Shown here: positions 28,985-36,961 of the stretch, in pieces
Layout of the letters: each line of letters starts with the position of its first letter
Numbering within the stretch: position 1 is the first letter of the stretch
Assembly: GCF_003258595.1 (NCBI RefSeq)
Contig: NZ_QHHQ01000002.1
Coordinates: forward strand, 558,001 to 622,000
Reading direction: 5' to 3'
Source: Acuticoccus sediminis
Lineage (GTDB): Bacteria > Pseudomonadota > Alphaproteobacteria > Rhizobiales > Amorphaceae
Length of the DNA stretch: 64,000 nt
The notes under the pieces: generated by a model
What the model saw: only the letters and a program-made list of their open reading frames with translations
Told to the model about the DNA's origin: nothing
Database searches by the model: none
Program-made: the position numbers and the translations under genes

Positions 28985-29121
28985 ACGGTCGCCTTTCGCG
29001 ACGGCGTAGCGCAGCCCGCACCCCGGGGTGGTGGCGTCCCGTGCAGGCGCCACGTCGCGCGGTTCCCGGACGTGCGCGTCTCCAAAAGGACGGGCCGGAG
29101 GGCGGTTGAGTGGCCTCCGGC

Positions 29122-29238
29122 TCAGCGGCGCATGATGAGGACGCCGATCAGCACGCCGAGGAGGACGAGGAGCGCGATCCAGATGACCATGCCGCCGCCC
29201 ATGAAGCCGTAGCCCCACCCGTCCATGTGATCACCCAT
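29122..29238 (-). CDS. 38-residue single-span membrane miniprotein
   Basis: A short frame from ATG at 29238 to TGA at 29122 has AAGGAGG five bases upstream of its start, a perfect ribosome site. The product begins MGDHMDGWGYGFMGGGMV, has one hydrophobic helix (WIALLVLLGVLIGVLIM) and ends in RR, a positive-inside anchor. The Met/Gly/His-rich outer segment resembles the start of SHOCT-type short proteins and could bind metal, which is inference. The next gene on the same strand is a Met-rich EF-hand protein. Confidence 0.7.
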   Translation of the reverse strand: MGDHMDGWGYGFMGGGMVIWIALLVLLGVLIGVLIMRR

Positions 29239-29305
29239 GCCGGCCTCCTTGGCGTGAATGGCGCGGGCGCCCGGAGCGCCCGATGCGAGCTCGGGGCACG
29301 GCGTA

Positions 29306-29752
29306 TCAGCCGCCCGTGTCGCCCATGCCGCCCATCATGAACTGGCGCATCTCCATCGGTGACAGCTCGCCGTCATGGTCCGCGTCGGCGGCCTTGAACA
29401 TGCGCTCGTGGAAGCTCAGCACCTCCGAGAGGGACAGCGTTCCGCTGCCGTCCGTGTCGACCGCGATGAACAGCATCCGCATGAACATCGGGTGCCCCAT
29501 CATCCCGCCGCCATGGCGGCCTGCACGCATCTTCTTCATGCCGGGCATGCCCTCGCGCCCCGCGCCGGGCATCATCCCGGACATCATTCCCGGCATCATC
29601 CCCTCGGCGCCCTGCTGGCCTGCGGGGGCGCCGGGTGCGCTCGCGGACGGGGCCGTCTGATTGCCGGGGGCGTTGCCCTGCGCCATGGCGGGCGGGATGG
29701 CCAGGAGGGCGGCCGCGACCATGGCGGCGGTGATGGTTGTCGCTCGTTTCAT
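29306..29752 (-). CDS. exported EF-hand domain protein
   Basis: 148 residues from ATG at 29752, with GAGGAAAA upstream. MKRATTITAAMVAAALLAIPPAMAQG is a Sec signal peptide ending AMA. A low-complexity linker rich in Met, Gly and Pro (MMPGMMSGMMPG) follows, then an EF-hand pair with loops DTDGSGTLSLSE and DADHDGELSPME, both having the 1,3,5,12 ligand pattern for Ca2+. It is likely periplasmic and calcium-binding, of the CREC-like 'EF-hand domain-containing protein' group. The Met-rich linker might also bind copper. Confidence 0.9.
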   Translation of the reverse strand: MKRATTITAAMVAAALLAIPPAMAQGNAPGNQTAPSASAPGAPAGQQGAEGMMPGMMSGMMPGAGREGMPGMKKMRAGRHGGGMMGHPMFMRMLFIAVDTDGSGTLSLSEVLSFHERMFKAADADHDGELSPMEMRQFMMGGMGDTGG

Positions 29753-30296
29753 CGCGTTGTTTTCCTCAGTGTGGCCGGTAGCCTCACTGGTCGCGCCGCC
29801 TGCGGCGTGGCCTCGGCGCGCGCTCGCCACCGGCCGTCCGATGTGCGCGGCGGACTTGAAGCCGCCCCGATCGCTGCCGGGCGGCTCTCCATGGCGGAGG
29901 CGTCCGAGGGCGCCGTGCGGCACGGAGAGCGTACCACGGCGTGGGAGCGGCGGTCGCGAGGAGACCGTCGGTGGAGGAGGCCTCCGCGATCACCCCTCCC
30001 ACGCTGCAATATAGGCGTCCGGCGATTCGATGGCGACGCGGCATCTGTGCCGTCCAGGCGATGCGCGGGGCCCCCACTGCTGTCATCCCGCGCGCCGGGC
30101 CGGACCGGCATGTGTCCGGCCGGGTGGTTCCGGCGCCATGGGTCGCCCAAAAAGCGGGGAGGGGTGCGGCGCAGGGCGCGCGGGCACGTCGCCAACGGCC
30201 TGGTTTCGCGCTTGTGCCGGACACGGGTTCGAATGTTGCCACAGTTGGCGGCAAAGATGCTGGCCATCCGAAATTTTCGCTGCGTTGGGGGGCCCC
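29753..30296. other. 544-base gap between divergent EF-hand and FGE genes
   Basis: I see no supportable gene here. Long frames across it are GC-driven shadows with Arg/Pro-rich translations. It should hold the promoters of the leftward EF-hand gene and the rightward formylglycine-generating enzyme gene; the stretch 30225-30285 is less GC-rich and is the likeliest site for the latter. Confidence 0.5.
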
Positions 30297-31265
30297 ATGG
30301 GCGCCGCGATGGGAGGACAGGCAGAGGCTGCGTGTGCGCCGGTCGACGACATGGTCTTCGTCCCCGGCGGCAGCTTCACCATGGGGTCGGACCACCACTA
30401 CCCGGAGGAGGCGCCGGCGCACCGGGTGACGGTGGACGGCTTCGTCATGGATCGGTCGCCGGTCACCAACGCCGCCTTCCGGACCTTCGTGGAGGCGACG
30501 GGGCACGTCACCGTCGCCGAGACGGTGCCGCGACTGGAGGACTATCCCGGCGCGCTGGCGCACATGCTGGCCGCAGGGTCGCTGGTCTTCACTCCGCCGG
30601 CTGCCGTCGCGGACCTGCGGGACTGTGGGCAATGGTGGCGGTTCACCTTCGGCGCCAGCTGGCGCCAGCCCTACGGGCCGGGGTCGACCATCCATGGTCT
30701 CGACGACCACCCGGTCGTGCACGTCGCCTATGACGACGCCGTCGCCTACGCGGCCTGGGCCGGAAAATCGCTGCCGACGGAGGCCGAATGGGAGTTCGCC
30801 GCACGTGGCGGGCTCGACGGAACCGAGTTCGCGTGGGGTGACGAGCTCATGCCGGGCGGACGGGCCGTGGCGAACACCTGGCAGGGCGAGTTCCCGACCG
30901 AGAACCTCGCGCTCGACGGATTCGAGCGGACCTCGCCGGTGCGGGCCTTTCCGCCGAACGACTACGGTCTCCACGACATGATCGGCAACGTCTGGGAATG
31001 GACGGAGGATTTCTGGTCGTCCCGGCACGCCGTCCCGGCGAAGGCGTGCTGCGTCCCGCAGAACCCGCGCGGCGGACCGGAAGGCGGCAGCTACGACCCG
31101 AGCCAGCCTGAAATCAGGATCCCCCGCAAGGTGTTGAAGGGAGGCTCGCACCTGTGCGCGCCGAACTACTGCCGGCGCTACCGCCCCGCGGCCCGGCACC
31201 CGGAGCCGGTCGACACCTCGACGAGCCACGTCGGCTTCCGCTGCATCCGCCGGCCCGCGCCTTGA
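30297..31265 (+). CDS. formylglycine-generating enzyme (sulfatase-maturing)
   Basis: 322 residues from ATG 30297 (GGGGGG four bases upstream; ATG 30309 is possible). FVPGGSFTMGSDHHYPEEAPAHRVTVDGF opens the FGE-sulfatase fold and LPTEAEWEFAARGG, YGLHDMIGNVWEWTEDFW follow. KGGSHLCAPNYCRRYRPAARHPEPVDTSTSHVGFRC keeps both active-site cysteines (Cys287 and Cys292, five apart as in human SUMF1 Cys336/Cys341), which most non-catalytic SUMF1-like proteins lack. It should convert the Cys of a CxPxR motif to formylglycine, aerobically and with Cu(I). No signal peptide, so it acts in the cytosol; the sulfatase gene is next. Confidence 0.92.
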   Translation: MGAAMGGQAEAACAPVDDMVFVPGGSFTMGSDHHYPEEAPAHRVTVDGFVMDRSPVTNAAFRTFVEATGHVTVAETVPRLEDYPGALAHMLAAGSLVFTPPAAVADLRDCGQWWRFTFGASWRQPYGPGSTIHGLDDHPVVHVAYDDAVAYAAWAGKSLPTEAEWEFAARGGLDGTEFAWGDELMPGGRAVANTWQGEFPTENLALDGFERTSPVRAFPPNDYGLHDMIGNVWEWTEDFWSSRHAVPAKACCVPQNPRGGPEGGSYDPSQPEIRIPRKVLKGGSHLCAPNYCRRYRPAARHPEPVDTSTSHVGFRCIRRPAP

Positions 31266-31600
31266 GTTGGGAGGCGTGTGCGCCGCGGGGGCGGCGTTGC
31301 GCGCGGTCATTCCCGTTCGATCCGGCACCCGTCCGGCCGGGACTTCGGTGCCGGGTCAATCACAATTCGCGGCCGGCAAGACCCTCCCGCGGCCACGGGC
31401 GCCCGGGCCACGGCAACGTGGACCGGTCCGTGTCGAAAGACGCGGTCAGGACAGCGTCCTGACTATCCGCAACCCTCGGCACATTGACATTCGTCAAGCG
31501 TAGTATCCGTCATCCGGCGCATGTTGGGGCATGAACAGTGCCACCCGGCGTGCCGTATATTTCCTGATGCGCAGTTTATGTATTGATTTTGAGGCTCCCC
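31266..31600. other. 335-base gap with hairpin and promoter-like AT-rich stretch
   Basis: No gene is supported. It holds an 8-bp-stem hairpin (31445-31463), a TTGAC-ATTC-GTCAA inverted repeat (31484-31497), and an AT-rich segment 31545-31590 leading to the sulfatase start, so the sulfatase probably has its own promoter rather than relying only on read-through from the FGE gene. Confidence 0.45.
31445..31463. promoter_or_regulatory. perfect 8-bp stem hairpin before the sulfatase gene
   Basis: GTCAGGAC at 31445-31452 and GTCCTGAC at 31456-31463 enclose AGC. It could be a terminator for the FGE transcript (no T-run follows), an operator, or an mRNA structure. Confidence 0.45.
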
Positions 31601-33817
31601 ATGAGGGATCTTGTCGTCATTGCCGTCGATGATCTATTCAATGTCTGGAATTACCAACGACAATTCGGCGTTGCGCTCCAGACGCCGAACCTGGACCGTC
31701 TCGCCGCCATGGGGGTGTCGTTCACGAACGCCCAGGCGACGACACCGCTCTGCAGCCCCTCGAGGGCGGCGGCGCTGACGGGACAGTCCGCCTTCACCAC
31801 CGGCGTCGTCACGAACAAGGACGCACCGCGGTGGCATACCGACGTCGACCTCGCCGCCACACTCCCCGCGGTCCTGCAGGCGGCCGGCTACGAGACGCAC
31901 GGGTTCGGCAAGCTCTTCCACGAGAATCCGCTGCCGGAGGGGGTCGCCAGCCAACTCTTCGACAGCTACTTCTCCGCCCCGCTCGGGACCTACAGGCCGG
32001 CAGTGAACGGCCGCTTCAGCGTCGGCACGTACGGGGGCGCGGAGAAGGACCTCGGCGACTTCATCACGACGAAGGCCGCCGCCGACTTGCTGCGGGATTA
32101 CGAGAGCGATGCGCCCCTGAGCCTGATGGTCGGCCTGAAGGATCCCCATGTCCCGCTCGTATCGACGCAGGACTACAAGGACCTCTACCCTCTGGAACGG
32201 ATCGTCGTTCCGGAGTGGCTCGGGGATGAGCCGCCGGCCTGGATGCGCGAATTCACCCGCAACGGGCTCTGGGACACCATTGTCGAGAGCGGATGGGGCC
32301 GGCTCTATATTCAGGGATATTTCGCCAATATCTCGGAGATGGACGCCAGACTGGGCGAGATCCTCGACGCCATCGAGGCCTCGGGCCGCGATCCCGTCAT
32401 CGCGTTCTGGAGCGACCATGGCTACATGGTGGGCGACCACGATCTGGTCGGCAAGTTCACGCCGTACGAGGAGGCGACGGGAGCGCCGCTGATCTTCGTG
32501 GACCCCGAATCCGGGGCGAGGGGCGTGCGGCACGACGGCGTCGTGTCGCTGCTCGACATGATGCCGACCATTCTGGACCTCGTCGGCGTCCCGATCCCGG
32601 AGACGGTGGAGGGGCATTCACTGGCGTCCGTCGTGTCCGACCCGCGCGAGCCGACCGACGGGTTCGCGCTCACGGCCATCATGGGCTCGATCTCGATGCG
32701 GACGCCGAGGTTCCGCATCACCCGCTACGAAGACAACACGTACGAACTCTTCGACTGCCGGCGTGATCCGGCGGAGGCCCACAATCTGGTCGACGTCCCG
32801 CGCTACGACAACGTGCTGACGAAGCTGCAGAACTGGTTGCAGGCGGAGGCGGAAGACCGCGGCGTGACGTTCTTCGACCGCGCGAAGGTGGTTCGTTTCG
32901 ATGCCACGTGGGGTCAGCAGTATTTCTTCAGCGCGGATACGAGCGATATCCTCTCGATCGACGACGAGGGCGGGTACGACCGCGGCCACAGCAACAACCC
33001 GGTGGTGCGGATGCCGGGCTGGATGGAGGACTTCTGGTTCACGGCCGCCGACGCGAACAACGCGGGTCAGGTGTACGGCAACCGCCTGGACAACCAGATC
33101 TTCGGGAGCGGGCCGGGCGGCTATCCGCCGGGAGGCGACGATCTCCTCGCCGGGGCGGGTGGATCGGACCGGATCTCCGGCGGCCCCGGCGACGACACCC
33201 TGATGGGTGGTCCCGGCGAGGATGTGCTGATCGGCGGCGACGGGAACGACTCCCTGCGCGGCGGTCCCGGCGCCGACGTTCTCGACGGCGGCCGAGGGCG
33301 GGACCTCGCCTCCTACTGGACGTCCGGATCGTCTGTCGTCGCCGATCTGCGGTCTCGCCTGCAGAATACGGGGGAGGCCGCCGGAGACACCTACGTCAAC
33401 ATCCAGAACCTCCAGGGGTCGAAGAATGACGATCACCTTGGCGGTGATCGCGGCCGCAACGAGCTGTCCGGGGGACCGGGCGATGACCTCCTGGAGGGCC
33501 GCCACGGGAACGATACCCTCGCCGGTGGCACCGGCAGCGATACGCTGACGGGCGGCACCGAGGACGACGAGCTGATCGGCGGACCCGGCAAGGACCTCTT
33601 CGTGCTCGGTCCGCACTTCGGTCACGACGTCATCGCGGATTTTCGCCCCGGAACCGACCGCCTCGACCTCAGGGACCTCGCCTTTGAGAGCGTGCCGGAC
33701 GCCCTCGACGCCTTCACCGCAAACGATGGGGACGCGGCCCTTCACGTCAGGGGCGACGTCCTGGTCCTTTCCGGTGTCGACGTCGGCGACCTGCAGGCGG
33801 GTGATCTCCTGCTCTAG
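31601..33817 (+). CDS. sulfatase fused to C-terminal RTX calcium-binding repeats
   Basis: 738 residues from ATG 31601 (GAGG eight bases upstream). Residues 1 to about 430 are an alkaline-phosphatase-fold sulfatase: metal site IAVDD (Asp10, Asp11), TTPLCSPSRAAALTGQ with Cys51 in a CxPxR formylglycine site, GKLFH as in iduronate-2-sulfatase-like enzymes, and FWSDHGYMVGDHDLVGK. From about residue 500 there are GGxGxDxLx nonapeptides (GGPGDDTLMGGPGEDVLIGGDGNDSLRGG) and a final DLFVLGPHFGHDVIADFRPGTDRLDL block as in type I-secreted proteins. There is no signal peptide. It probably cleaves sulfate esters outside the cell after Ca2+-driven folding; substrate unknown. Confidence 0.92.
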   Translation: MRDLVVIAVDDLFNVWNYQRQFGVALQTPNLDRLAAMGVSFTNAQATTPLCSPSRAAALTGQSAFTTGVVTNKDAPRWHTDVDLAATLPAVLQAAGYETHGFGKLFHENPLPEGVASQLFDSYFSAPLGTYRPAVNGRFSVGTYGGAEKDLGDFITTKAAADLLRDYESDAPLSLMVGLKDPHVPLVSTQDYKDLYPLERIVVPEWLGDEPPAWMREFTRNGLWDTIVESGWGRLYIQGYFANISEMDARLGEILDAIEASGRDPVIAFWSDHGYMVGDHDLVGKFTPYEEATGAPLIFVDPESGARGVRHDGVVSLLDMMPTILDLVGVPIPETVEGHSLASVVSDPREPTDGFALTAIMGSISMRTPRFRITRYEDNTYELFDCRRDPAEAHNLVDVPRYDNVLTKLQNWLQAEAEDRGVTFFDRAKVVRFDATWGQQYFFSADTSDILSIDDEGGYDRGHSNNPVVRMPGWMEDFWFTAADANNAGQVYGNRLDNQIFGSGPGGYPPGGDDLLAGAGGSDRISGGPGDDTLMGGPGEDVLIGGDGNDSLRGGPGADVLDGGRGRDLASYWTSGSSVVADLRSRLQNTGEAAGDTYVNIQNLQGSKNDDHLGGDRGRNELSGGPGDDLLEGRHGNDTLAGGTGSDTLTGGTEDDELIGGPGKDLFVLGPHFGHDVIADFRPGTDRLDLRDLAFESVPDALDAFTANDGDAALHVRGDVLVLSGVDVGDLQAGDLLL
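33130..33600 (+). repeat. RTX (GGxGxDxLx) repeat region of the sulfatase
   Basis: Two blocks of glycine/aspartate nonapeptides, 33130-33300 and 33425-33600, separated by a non-repeat spacer containing YWTSGSSVVADLRS and DTYVNIQNLQGS, a linker commonly seen between RTX blocks. They form a Ca2+-binding parallel beta-roll. Confidence 0.85.
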
Positions 33818-34003
33818 TGGCGATCGGCGCGACCACGGCAGCCCCCGCACGAGGATCCCGGTGAGGGGCCGGGCGAAGCCGCTCTTGGCGCGGCGCTGGC
33901 GTCTGGCGCGAAACGGGAGGCCCCGTCCGTTCCGGGGTTCGATCCGAGGGCGACCCGCTTCGGCGGCGGCATGGACCGGCCGCCCGCATTGCCGTGGCTC
34001 CGG

Positions 34004-35311
34004 TCAGCCGCGTGCGGTCATCAGGCTCGGGAGCCACAGGGCGATCTGCGGGAAGGCGATCAGCAGCGCCACGGCGGTCGCCATCAGCAGGAAGAAGGGC
34101 GCCGCGGCGAGGGCGACGAACAGGATCGAGCGCCCCGTCAGCCCCTGCACCAGAAAGAGGTTGAAGCCGATCGGCGGTGTGATGAGCGCCATCTCGCCCA
34201 CCAGCACGACGAAGACGCCGAACCACACCATGTCGATCCCGGCGGCGCGGACCATCCCCTCGACGATGGCGATGGTGAGGACGATCATCGAGATCCCGTC
34301 AAGCACGCAGCCGAGCAGCATGTAGAAGAGCAGCAGCACCAGGATCAGCGTCGTCGGCGAGAGCGACATCGCGTTGATCCATGCGGCGAGGTCGCGCGGC
34401 AGGCCGGTAAAGCCCATCGCCATGGTGACGAAGGCGGAGCCCGCCACCAGCAGGACGATCATCGACGTCGTGCGCACGGTCGCCATCAGCGACTGGGACA
34501 GCGCCGCGAACGTGAGCTCGCGGCGGCTGGCGGCGAGGATCAGCGCGCCCACCACGCCGAGCGCGGCCGCCTCCGTCGGCGCCGCGATCCCGGCGTAGAT
34601 CGAGCCGATCACAAGCACGATGAGGCCGACCACCGGCAGAAGCTCGACGAACCCGCGCAGGATCTGCCGCGGCGTCGCCCGCTCCTCCCGCAGCGCGCGC
34701 CCCTGCGGCGTGACGAGGCCCCAGACGACAAGGTAGGTCACGAAGAGGCCCGCCAGCATCAGCCCGGGAAGGACGCCGGCGAGGAACAGCCGCGCGATCG
34801 ATTCCTGCACGAGGACGCCATAGAGGATCATCGTGATGGACGGCGGGATCAGGAGCCCGAGCGTGCCGGCCCCGGCCAGCGATCCGGCGACGAGGCGATC
34901 CGGATAGCCGCGCTTCTTCAGCTCCGGCATCGTCATCTTTCCGACCGTCATCAGGGTGGCGGCGGATGAGCCGGAGATGGCCGCGAACGCGGTACAGCCG
35001 GCCACGTTGACGTGAAGCAGCCCGCCCGGCAGGCGCCGCAGCATCGGCGAGAGGCCGTTGAACAGCCCCTCCGCCAGCCGCGCGCGGTAGAGGATCTCGC
35101 CCATCCACACGAAGAGCGGCAATGACGCGAGGCCCCAGCTCGAGATGCTCGACCAGACGGCGGTGGCCATGGCCGGTCCCATCGGCCGGCTCGTCGCCAG
35201 CTCCATGGCGACCATGCCGACGACGAGCAGCGCCGCGCCGATCCACACGCCGAGCCCGAGGACCAGTACGAGGACGACCAGCAGGCCGATTCCGAGAGTG
35301 ATGGGGTCCAT
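34004..35311 (-). CDS. dctM: TRAP transporter large permease DctM (second system)
   Basis: 435 residues, about twelve spans. ISSWGLASLPLFVWMGEILYRARLAEGLFNGLSPMLRRLPGG, FAAISGSSAATLMTVGKMTMPELKKRGYPDRLVAGSLAGAGTLGLLIPPSITMILYG and ALITPPIGFNLFLVQG are DctM signatures. Third gene in a leftward P-Q-M order, four bases after dctQ. It is only distantly similar to the DctM at 16.8 kb. Confidence 0.95.
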   Translation of the reverse strand: MDPITLGIGLLVVLVLVLGLGVWIGAALLVVGMVAMELATSRPMGPAMATAVWSSISSWGLASLPLFVWMGEILYRARLAEGLFNGLSPMLRRLPGGLLHVNVAGCTAFAAISGSSAATLMTVGKMTMPELKKRGYPDRLVAGSLAGAGTLGLLIPPSITMILYGVLVQESIARLFLAGVLPGLMLAGLFVTYLVVWGLVTPQGRALREERATPRQILRGFVELLPVVGLIVLVIGSIYAGIAAPTEAAALGVVGALILAASRRELTFAALSQSLMATVRTTSMIVLLVAGSAFVTMAMGFTGLPRDLAAWINAMSLSPTTLILVLLLFYMLLGCVLDGISMIVLTIAIVEGMVRAAGIDMVWFGVFVVLVGEMALITPPIGFNLFLVQGLTGRSILFVALAAAPFFLLMATAVALLIAFPQIALWLPSLMTARG

Positions 35312-35315
35312 CGGC

Positions 35316-35858
35316 TCAGGCGTCCCGGTCGACGAGGAGGTTCCCGTCCTGCCGCCGTACGGGAGAGCGTCCGGTGGCGGCGTAGCTCACGAGGCCGTGG
35401 ATCAGCGCCACGGCGAACACGACGATCCCGGCCGCGATGGGAAGCTGGGGGAGCCACAGCGGCAGCGCGTCGGACCGGTCGCTGATGTCGCCATAGCGCA
35501 GCGAGAGGCGCACCAGCCGCAGCAGATACCAGGCGAGGTAGGTGATCGCCGCCGCCGTGACGGCGAGCGCCAGGAGGTCCACCCCGCGCCGCGCCGCGCC
35601 GCCGAGGGCCGACAGCGCCAGGTCGACGCGGATGTGGCCGCCGGCGCGGAAGGTGTGCGCGAGCCCGAGGCTGCCGGCGGCGCCCAGCATGTAGCCGGCC
35701 CCCTCGGTCAGGCCCGGCACATAGGCGCCGAGGAGCCGGCTCGCGATGCTGGTCAGGACGAGGGCGAGGATGGCGACCACGCAGAGCGCGGCGAGGATCG
35801 CGCACAGGCCGTAGAGCCCGGCCAGGACCGTGTCCGCGGCGCGCGCGATCGCCCTCAT
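35316..35858 (-). CDS. dctQ: TRAP transporter small permease DctQ (second system)
   Basis: 180 residues, four spans, with EGAGYMLGAAGSLGLAHTFRAGGHIRVDLAL replacing the usual W/E-rich second-span segment but keeping the GGHIRVD loop. GGAGGCAGC precedes ATG 35858. It lies between dctP and dctM, separated from dctM by four bases. Confidence 0.92.
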   Translation of the reverse strand: MRAIARAADTVLAGLYGLCAILAALCVVAILALVLTSIASRLLGAYVPGLTEGAGYMLGAAGSLGLAHTFRAGGHIRVDLALSALGGAARRGVDLLALAVTAAAITYLAWYLLRLVRLSLRYGDISDRSDALPLWLPQLPIAAGIVVFAVALIHGLVSYAATGRSPVRRQDGNLLVDRDA

Positions 35859-35873
35859 GCTGCCTCCGCGCCC

Positions 35874-36866
35874 TTACTGCGCGGCGCGGTAGGCTTCGAT
35901 GACGGCGGCACCGTCATCGCCGGCCGTCGCGATCCACTCGTCGACCATGGTGTCGCCAATGGACTTGAGCGAGGCGGCCAGGGCGTCGGACGGCTCCTCG
36001 ACCGTCATTCCGGCCTCGCGCATCGTATCGATGTAGCCCTGGTTCACGGTCTCCATCTCCTCCCAGACGGCGGCTTCGGCCTTGGCGCCGGCCTCCATCA
36101 GCGCGGTCTGCGTCGCCTCGTCGAGGCCGTTCCACGTGTCGAGGTTCACCAGCACGACCGACTTCGGCAGCCAGGCGTTCACCAGATAGAAGTAGTCCAC
36201 ATAGTCCCAGATCTTCTGGAACACGCCGATGGCGCCGGAGGCCATCATGCTCTCGGCCATCCCGGTGGAGAAGGCCTGGGCGATCTCGCTCGCCTCGGTG
36301 CGCGTCGGCACCGCGCCCATCAGCTCGGCAAGGCGCGTGGTGGACGGGTCGTACGCGCGGAAGCGCTTGCCCTGCATGTCCTCGATCCTGGTGACCTCGG
36401 TGTTCACGAAGAGCCCCTGCGGCGGCCAGATCGGCGCGAAGAGGAGCTTGAGGCCGCGCTCCTCCAGCGCCGCGTCGAGCGCCGGGCGGGAGGCCTCGTA
36501 GAGCGCTCGCGCCTCGGCCGCGTTGGTGGCGAGGAAGGGCACCGTGTCGAGGCCGAAGATCGGCGCTTCGGCGGAGTGTGCGCCGAGGAACCGGGCGCCG
36601 ATCGGCACCTGCCCCTCGCGCACGGCACGCAGGATCTCCGAGCCGCCGTAGAGCGAGCCGCCCGGGTGCACGGTGATGTCGATCTCCCCGCCGGTGCGCT
36701 CGCGCACGTCGTCGGCGAAGGCGACGTAGGCCTGCGTGATGAAGTTGCCCGCGCCGTAGGCGGTGGGCATGTCCCACTGCTCGGCGGCAGCCGGCACGGT
36801 GGCCGCCAGGACGCTGGCGAGGACGGCCGCCCCGAGGCGGGAAACGGCGAAGGTCGGCTCAGGCAT
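35874..36866 (-). CDS. dctP: TRAP transporter substrate-binding protein DctP (second system)
   Basis: 330 residues from ATG at 36866, where MPEPTFAVSRLGAAVLASVLAATVPAAAEQ gives a Sec signal peptide. RTGGEIDITVHPGGSLYGGSEILRAVREGQVPIG and EDMQGKRFRAYDPSTTRLAELMGAVPTRTEASEIAQAFSTGMAESMM are DctP landmarks, the Arg in KRFRAY being the likely carboxylate clamp. Substrate is unknown; it does not look like the ectoine-specific UehA. The M24-like gene immediately upstream on the same strand may process the cargo. Confidence 0.93.
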   Translation of the reverse strand: MPEPTFAVSRLGAAVLASVLAATVPAAAEQWDMPTAYGAGNFITQAYVAFADDVRERTGGEIDITVHPGGSLYGGSEILRAVREGQVPIGARFLGAHSAEAPIFGLDTVPFLATNAAEARALYEASRPALDAALEERGLKLLFAPIWPPQGLFVNTEVTRIEDMQGKRFRAYDPSTTRLAELMGAVPTRTEASEIAQAFSTGMAESMMASGAIGVFQKIWDYVDYFYLVNAWLPKSVVLVNLDTWNGLDEATQTALMEAGAKAEAAVWEEMETVNQGYIDTMREAGMTVEEPSDALAASLKSIGDTMVDEWIATAGDDGAAVIEAYRAAQ

Positions 36867-36961
36867 GGTGGTCCCTTTCGTCGCTGGGCTGCCGCGGTGC
36901 GGTGGCCGGTGCGGCCCGCATGGCGCCATCGAAGGCATGGTCGGTCGTCATGCAACGTCCC

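Noticed and set aside
30030-30296. N-terminal extension of the FGE gene to an ATG at 30030
   Set aside because: The added 89 residues are Arg/Cys/Gly-rich with no family similarity and no ribosome site; ATG 30297 fits better.
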